Assembly: GCA_028292245.1 (NCBI GenBank)
Contig: JAQGMS010000074.1
Location: 1 to 39,315, forward strand
DNA length: 39,315 nt
Source: Ramlibacter sp.
Lineage (GTDB): Bacteria; Pseudomonadota; Gammaproteobacteria; Burkholderiales; Burkholderiaceae_C
Direction: 5' to 3'
Shown: positions 35,077 through 39,315 of the stretch, piece after piece
Position numbering within the stretch: the first letter of the stretch is position 1
How the letters are laid out: every line of letters begins with the position of its first letter
Translations under genes and position numbers: made by a program
The notes under the pieces: generated by a model
Seen by the model: only the letters and a program-made list of their open reading frames with translations
Database searches by the model: none
Told to the model about the DNA's origin: nothing

Positions 35077-35379
35077 ATGCGCGTGATTGCCCTCAAGAAC
35101 ATCCGGACGTTTTGCGCCCAGCACCCTCAGGCAGCCCAAGCATTGAGAGCGTGGACCGAAGAAGCACGTCAAGCGTCCTGGAGAACACCGCAGGACATCA
35201 AGAAGCGCTACAGCAGCGCCAGCTTTCTGGGACGCAACCGCGTGATCTTCAACATCAAAGGCAATGAGTACCGGTTGGTCGCAGCGGTGGCCTACCAGTT
35301 CGAGGCGGTCTACATCAAGTTCATCGGCACTCACGCGCAATACGATGCCATCGACGCGCAAACCATCGAAATGGAATGA
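35077..35379 (+). CDS. higB: HigB-type mRNA interferase toxin
   Basis: A 100-residue RelE-superfamily toxin of the HigB type: MRVIALKNIRTFCAQHPQAA, then FNIKGNEYRLVAAVAY and YIKFIGTHAQYDAID. These proteins cut mRNA, often on the ribosome. The ATG at 35077 is used; an in-frame start at 35062 would begin inside the operator palindrome. Its stop overlaps the higA start (ATGA). Divergent from imuA. Confidence 0.92.
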   Translation: MRVIALKNIRTFCAQHPQAAQALRAWTEEARQASWRTPQDIKKRYSSASFLGRNRVIFNIKGNEYRLVAAVAYQFEAVYIKFIGTHAQYDAIDAQTIEME

Positions 35380-35747
35380 CAGCCATGGACGTTCGACCTA
35401 TTCATACCGACGCCGACTACAAAGCGGCACTCAAGGCTGCCTCCGTCTACTTCGACAACGAGCCCGAGCCCGGGACCGAGGATGCGGACCAGTTCGAAAT
35501 CCTGCTCACGTTGATCCAGGCGTGGGAAAGCAAGCACTTCCCCCTGGATTTGCCCGACCCGATCGAGGCAATCAAATTCCGCATGGAGCAGTCGGGGCTG
35601 GCCATCAAGGATCTCGAGCCGATGATCGGCAAATCCAACCGCGTTTATGAAGTGCTCAATCGCAAACGGCCGCTGACGCTGGCCATGATCCGCCGCCTGC
35701 ACCGCGGGTTGGGCATTCCGGCCGCGGTGCTGGTTGGAGAAACTTGA
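35376..35747 (+). CDS. higA: HigA-type antitoxin
   Basis: A 123-residue antitoxin. The first part resembles the HigA interface region ([15 protein letters not shown]). The helix-turn-helix is [20 protein letters not shown] followed by [20 protein letters not shown]. Its start (ATGA) overlaps the toxin stop; an ATG at 35385 is also possible. Its own stop overlaps the TTG start of the glycosylase gene (TTGA), so three genes run as one coupled unit. Confidence 0.9.
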   Translation: MTAMDVRPIHTDADYKAALKAASVYFDNEPEPGTEDADQFEILLTLIQAWESKHFPLDLPDPIEAIKFRMEQSGLAIKDLEPMIGKSNRVYEVLNRKRPLTLAMIRRLHRGLGIPAAVLVGET

Positions 35748-36319
35748 GATCGCCCCATAAGTTGCTTCGGCCTGCCGACTTCGCCGGGCCGGCCGATGAA
35801 GTGGCACGCGCCCTGATCGGCGCCACCCTGCTGGTCGAGGGCGTCGGCGGGCGCATCGTGGAAACCGAGGCCTACGACCATGAGGACCCCGCCTCGCACA
35901 GCTTCTCCGGGCCGACGCCGCGCAACGCCGTGATGTTCGGCCCGCCCGGCCGTGCGTATGTCTATCGCTCCTACGGTATCCACTGGTGCCTGAACTTCGT
36001 TTGCCGCGAGGAAGGGCACGGTGCGGGCGTGTTGATCCGCGCCATCGAACCGCTGCGGGGGCTCGAGCTGATGCGGGTGCGGCGCGGCTTGGACGATCCG
36101 CGCCTGCTGTGTTCAGGGCCCGGCCGCGTGGGCCAGGCATTGGCGATCACGCGCGAGCACAACGGCTTGCGGCTGGACCGCGCACCGTTCAAGGTGCTGG
36201 CGGCGACGGAACCGCCCCAGGTCGTGGAAGGCCCGCGCATCGGCATCACCAAGGCGATGGACGTGCCCTGGCGGTTTGGCCTGGCCGGTTCGCGCTTTGT
36301 CAGCCGCCGGTTTGTGTAA
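35744..36319 (+). CDS. mpg: 3-methyladenine DNA glycosylase (AAG/MPG family)
   Basis: A 191-residue base-excision repair enzyme that removes alkylated purines. Family segments are [18 protein letters not shown] (the Glu is the catalytic base), [20 protein letters not shown] and [12 protein letters not shown], then LDRAPFKVL. The start TTG at 35744 overlaps the higA stop, with GGAGA a few bases upstream. This makes translation dependent on the toxin-antitoxin operon. It converges on the GIN-domain gene, with 6 nt between stops. Confidence 0.93.
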   Translation: MRSPHKLLRPADFAGPADEVARALIGATLLVEGVGGRIVETEAYDHEDPASHSFSGPTPRNAVMFGPPGRAYVYRSYGIHWCLNFVCREEGHGAGVLIRAIEPLRGLELMRVRRGLDDPRLLCSGPGRVGQALAITREHNGLRLDRAPFKVLAATEPPQVVEGPRIGITKAMDVPWRFGLAGSRFVSRRFV

Positions 36320-36325
36320 GGGCGC

Positions 36326-37099
36326 TCAGCGCGGAGCCGGCCCCAGCCGCTTCGCGCCGCCGGAGCCGACGACCGAGGTACGCACTTTCGGGTCGCCGTA
36401 GTAGTTCACCTCGCCCGAGCCCGCGATCACCACGCTGAGCTTTTCGCGCGCCCAGACGGTGGCCTGCCCGGAGCCGCCGATGCTCACATCGACGTCATCG
36501 GCTTTCAACTGGCCAGCCTGCAAGCCGCCCGAACCGCCGATGGACACCGACAGCTTGCGGGCGGAACCTGCCAGTTTCACACTGCCGCTGCCTCCCATCG
36601 CGGCGGACAGCGACTCGCACTCCGCGCTCTTGATGTCGATCGAACCGGAGCCGCCTACTTCCAGCTTCAATCCGGGAGCGCGCAACGAGTCGGCACGGAT
36701 GGATCCGGAACCGCCCAGCGAGAGGCGGTTGACCAGCTTGGCCTGCACCACGATCTTCAACGTACGGGGCTCGAGGCTGGTGTTTCTTCGGGCCGGGCGG
36801 ATCTCGAGCGTGCCGTTTTCCACCACGGTTTCCACCAACGCAAGGAGGTTCTCGTCGGTTTCGATGCTGACGCCTTCCGTATTGCCCAGCCGCACTTCCA
36901 CCTCGGCCGGCAAGCTCAGCGACACGCCGGTAAAGGGGCCGAGTTCCCGCGCCTGTTTCCTGACGATGCCGTTGCCTTTGACGCCGTCTCCCATGAGCCA
37001 GGCGGGTGCGGCCATCGCCGGCAGAGTGCAAAGTCCCAACGCCAAGGCGCAAAGTGCCAGGATGAGGGGCGCACGGCCGGGAGTTTGTGGATGTGTCAT
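36326..37099 (-). CDS. Exported GIN-domain (DUF2807) protein
   Basis: A 257-residue protein with a signal peptide (about 12-31, LALCALALGLCTLPAMA). The mature part starts with a head region then the right-handed beta-helical GIN domain with repeated GGSGS turns (RLSLGGSGSIRADSL, LEVGGSGSIDI, MGGSGSVKLAGS). Such proteins are probably autotransporter-like envelope adhesins or shape-related factors, but the function is unknown. AAGGAAG lies 6 nt before the ATG at 37099, which is preferred over an in-frame ATG at 37279. The 37100-37296 gap to the divergent small gene shows no further feature. Confidence 0.88.
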   Translation of the reverse strand: MTHPQTPGRAPLILALCALALGLCTLPAMAAPAWLMGDGVKGNGIVRKQARELGPFTGVSLSLPAEVEVRLGNTEGVSIETDENLLALVETVVENGTLEIRPARRNTSLEPRTLKIVVQAKLVNRLSLGGSGSIRADSLRAPGLKLEVGGSGSIDIKSAECESLSAAMGGSGSVKLAGSARKLSVSIGGSGGLQAGQLKADDVDVSIGGSGQATVWAREKLSVVIAGSGEVNYYGDPKVRTSVVGSGGAKRLGPAPR

Positions 37100-37296
37100 G
37101 CGTGCTTCCTTCGAATGGACGAGTGGCGCATGGTACGGAAAGCCCGGGCGCATTGCGCGTTTGCGACAGTCCGCAGAGTGGCGGGACAGAATGCGTTTGG
37201 CGGGGACAAAGCGGAGCGGCGCCACCTGAGTTGTATTTGATGTTTCGGATTGCTCCGCAGTGGATTGGCTGCACGCCAACGGCGTAGCATGTTCCG

Positions 37297-37563
37297 ATGG
37301 AACGCATCAGCGGCCCGTACAAAGGCTATTTCATCGCCGCTTACACCGTGGCCAGCGAACAAAATTTCGTGGGCTACGCGAAGATCTGCGTGGCTCAGCC
37401 TGAAGACGTATGGAACGTGCAGTCGGTGGAAAAACTCACCAGCGCGACCGGGTTTCGCAGCGAGCAGGAGGCCTTGGTGGCAGCCGAGCAAAAGGCCCGG
37501 CAGGCCATTGCCGAGATGGTGGGGAGTCTCGATCCGGTGACGGCGCCGGGCGCGCTGGAATAA
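37297..37563 (+). CDS. Small unknown protein
   Basis: An 88-residue soluble protein (MERISGPYKGYFIAAYTVAS) with an alpha-helical C-terminus (EALVAAEQKARQAIAEMVGS). No signal peptide or known motif. It resembles small hypothetical proteins commonly found in Comamonadaceae. No clear ribosome-binding site. Confidence 0.6.
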   Translation: MERISGPYKGYFIAAYTVASEQNFVGYAKICVAQPEDVWNVQSVEKLTSATGFRSEQEALVAAEQKARQAIAEMVGSLDPVTAPGALE

Positions 37564-37585
37564 GCGGCCCGTGAGCCGCGGCGGC

Positions 37586-38122
37586 TCAACGCAGCGGTGC
37601 CGGGCCAGCGCCCATCATCCTGGTCGCAGAGCCGGCGCCGTTACGGTCGGCGGTTTCGACGGTCGTGATCTCGGGATTGCGCCACTCCGTGATCACCGTG
37701 TCGCGGCCGGAACGGGGCGCCATCGCCAACTCGGTCACTGTGGCAGGAACGATGGTCACGCCGGGAGCGATGACAGCGTCGCGCGAGCGGACCAGAGCAA
37801 TACCGCCGGCCAGTGTCGTATGCGGCAGGTTCATCGCCTGGGCCGTGCGCTCGTTGGTCAGCAAGGGCGTGCCGCCCAGGACCGGCGCCGGCGTCAACGC
37901 GACGATGGCGGGGCACTCAGTGTTGGTGTCGAAAATCATGTGCCCGCCGGGGAAGCGCATCGGCACGGTTTCGTGAATCGGCCGGCTCATGTCGACCGGC
38001 GGCTGGTCGCCGTTGTAGACGACGCGATTGGACCGGTCATAGACCGTGTAGCAGGCGGACATGGCCTGCATCGACGCGGTCGCCAGCAGCGAGCAGAGCA
38101 GTATGGATTTCAGGTGATTCAC
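37586..38122 (-). CDS. Exported unknown protein
   Basis: A 178-residue protein with a signal peptide (about 1-23, SILLCSLLATASMQAMSA) then CYTVYDRSNRVVYNGDQPPV. The short Tyr/Asp segment resembles DUF4124-like exported proteins, but I cannot assign a family. A GTG start is set by GGAGG 5 nt upstream. It converges on the small gene at 37297 (22 nt between). The tail TRMMGAGPAPLR is low-complexity. Confidence 0.7.
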   Translation of the reverse strand: MNHLKSILLCSLLATASMQAMSACYTVYDRSNRVVYNGDQPPVDMSRPIHETVPMRFPGGHMIFDTNTECPAIVALTPAPVLGGTPLLTNERTAQAMNLPHTTLAGGIALVRSRDAVIAPGVTIVPATVTELAMAPRSGRDTVITEWRNPEITTVETADRNGAGSATRMMGAGPAPLR

Positions 38123-38230
38123 GAAAGCCTCCAGGCACGCGCAGAGGTTGCGCGCTCATGCAGGCATGCTGGGCCCGCCCCGCCGGCCGTTGTGCAGGCC
38201 TGCGCACCCTCCGAGTGTCAGGAAGTTTCG

Positions 38231-38257
38231 CCGGTGGGTCAGCGAATGGCCCACCGG
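38231..38257 (-). terminator. Candidate terminator after scoB
   Basis: Eight-base arms CCGGTGGG and CCCACCGG with an 11-nt loop, 19 nt past the scoB stop. The following T run is weak, so efficiency is uncertain. Confidence 0.45.
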
Positions 38258-38275
38258 GTAAGCAAACGTGGCTGA

Positions 38276-38914
<639 letters not shown>

Positions 38915-38940
38915 TGTCTGTCTCCGAATTCGTTGTGTGA

Positions 38941-39315
38941 TCAAGCCGCGGTCTTGGTGACCGTGCGCTGCTCGATGCGCTTTTCCGGCGTCGCGTTCAG
39001 CACGATGCGGTGCACGAAGATGCCGGGCAGGTGGACCTGGTCGGGATCGAAGGTGCCGGTCTCGACGATCTCCTCGACCTCGACCACGGTGATCCTGCCG
39101 GCCTGCGCCACGTTCGGATTGAAGTTGCGCGCGGTGCGGCGGAACATCAGGTTGCCGGACTTGTCGGCCTTCCACGCCTTCACGAGCGACACGTCCGGGT
39201 TCAGCGCGAGCTCCATCACGTACTGGTGGCCGTCGAACTCGCGGATCTCCTTGCCGTCGGCCACGATGGTGCCCACGCCCGTCTTCGTGAAGAACGCCGG
39301 GATGCCGGCGCCGCC
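38941..39315 (-). CDS. scoA: 3-oxoacid CoA-transferase subunit A, 5' part outside window
   Basis: The last 124 residues of the partner of Sco[21 protein letters not shown], then [19 protein letters not shown] and [16 protein letters not shown]. About 110 N-terminal residues lie beyond base 39315. The frame continues open to the window edge. Confidence 0.95.
   Translation of the reverse strand, partial: GGAGIPAFFTKTGVGTIVADGKEIREFDGHQYVMELALNPDVSLVKAWKADKSGNLMFRRTARNFNPNVAQAGRITVVEVEEIVETGTFDPDQVHLPGIFVHRIVLNATPEKRIEQRTVTKTAA

Overview
The window looks like a GC-rich betaproteobacterial chromosome, most likely Burkholderiales/Comamonadaceae (Ramlibacter- or Variovorax-like). The clues are the imuA-imuB-dnaE2 mutasome operon behind a LexA box, the short ImuB form, a tctC/Bug-type receptor remnant, a LysR remnant, scoAB and the overall codon use. 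The genus is an inference. No transposase, phage gene, rRNA or CRISPR array is visible.

Layout. (1) 1-3700: alaS (3' end cut by the window edge), a divergent stand-alone MHYT membrane protein, a REP-like hairpin and tRNA-Gly(CCC). (2) 3689-7491: two tandem minus-strand units, VWA protein -> PcfJ-like protein and DUF4258-like protein -> ankyrin protein. Both first genes are preceded by a similar 62-nt leader that starts with an AGGCTC hairpin. (3) 7624-14280: an unknown-domain/molybdenum-carrier-like fusion protein, converging on an operon of an enlarged RmuC (five 62-residue tandem repeats) and a 1140-aa RecB-like nuclease/helicase, joined by an 11-codon coupling ORF. (4) 14420-17164: a WYL-family regulator, a periplasmic thioredoxin-like gene, then about 0.9 kb of gene fragments (amidase, a signal-peptide gene, Bug receptor, LysR).

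(5) 17215-25854: an eight-gene minus-strand operon with a divergent MocR/GntR-aminotransferase regulator. Gene order is solute-binding protein, two permeases, ATPase, two DUF1989 (urea-amidolyase-associated) proteins, amidase and D-2-hydroxyacid dehydrogenase. The DUF1989 pair resembles carboxyguanidine deiminase subunits, but no carboxylase is present, so the substrate is open. This is the best candidate for an undescribed catabolic system. (6) 26044-28212: a second tRNA-Gly(CCC), a second thioredoxin-like gene and an intact secreted amidase. The thioredoxin-amidase pair is the intact paralogue of the broken pair at 15694-16290.

(7) 28294-36319: a VapBC-type module with a clear operator, then the SOS-type operon imuA-imuB-dnaE2-thpR (minus strand). 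Back to back with it lies a HigBA module whose antitoxin stop overlaps the start of a 3-methyladenine DNA glycosylase gene. (8) 36326-39315: a GIN-domain exported protein, two small unknown proteins and scoB-scoA (3-oxoacid CoA-transferase; the scoA 5' end lies outside the window).

All calls come from reading the sequence. No database search was run, and domain names rest on recognised motifs.
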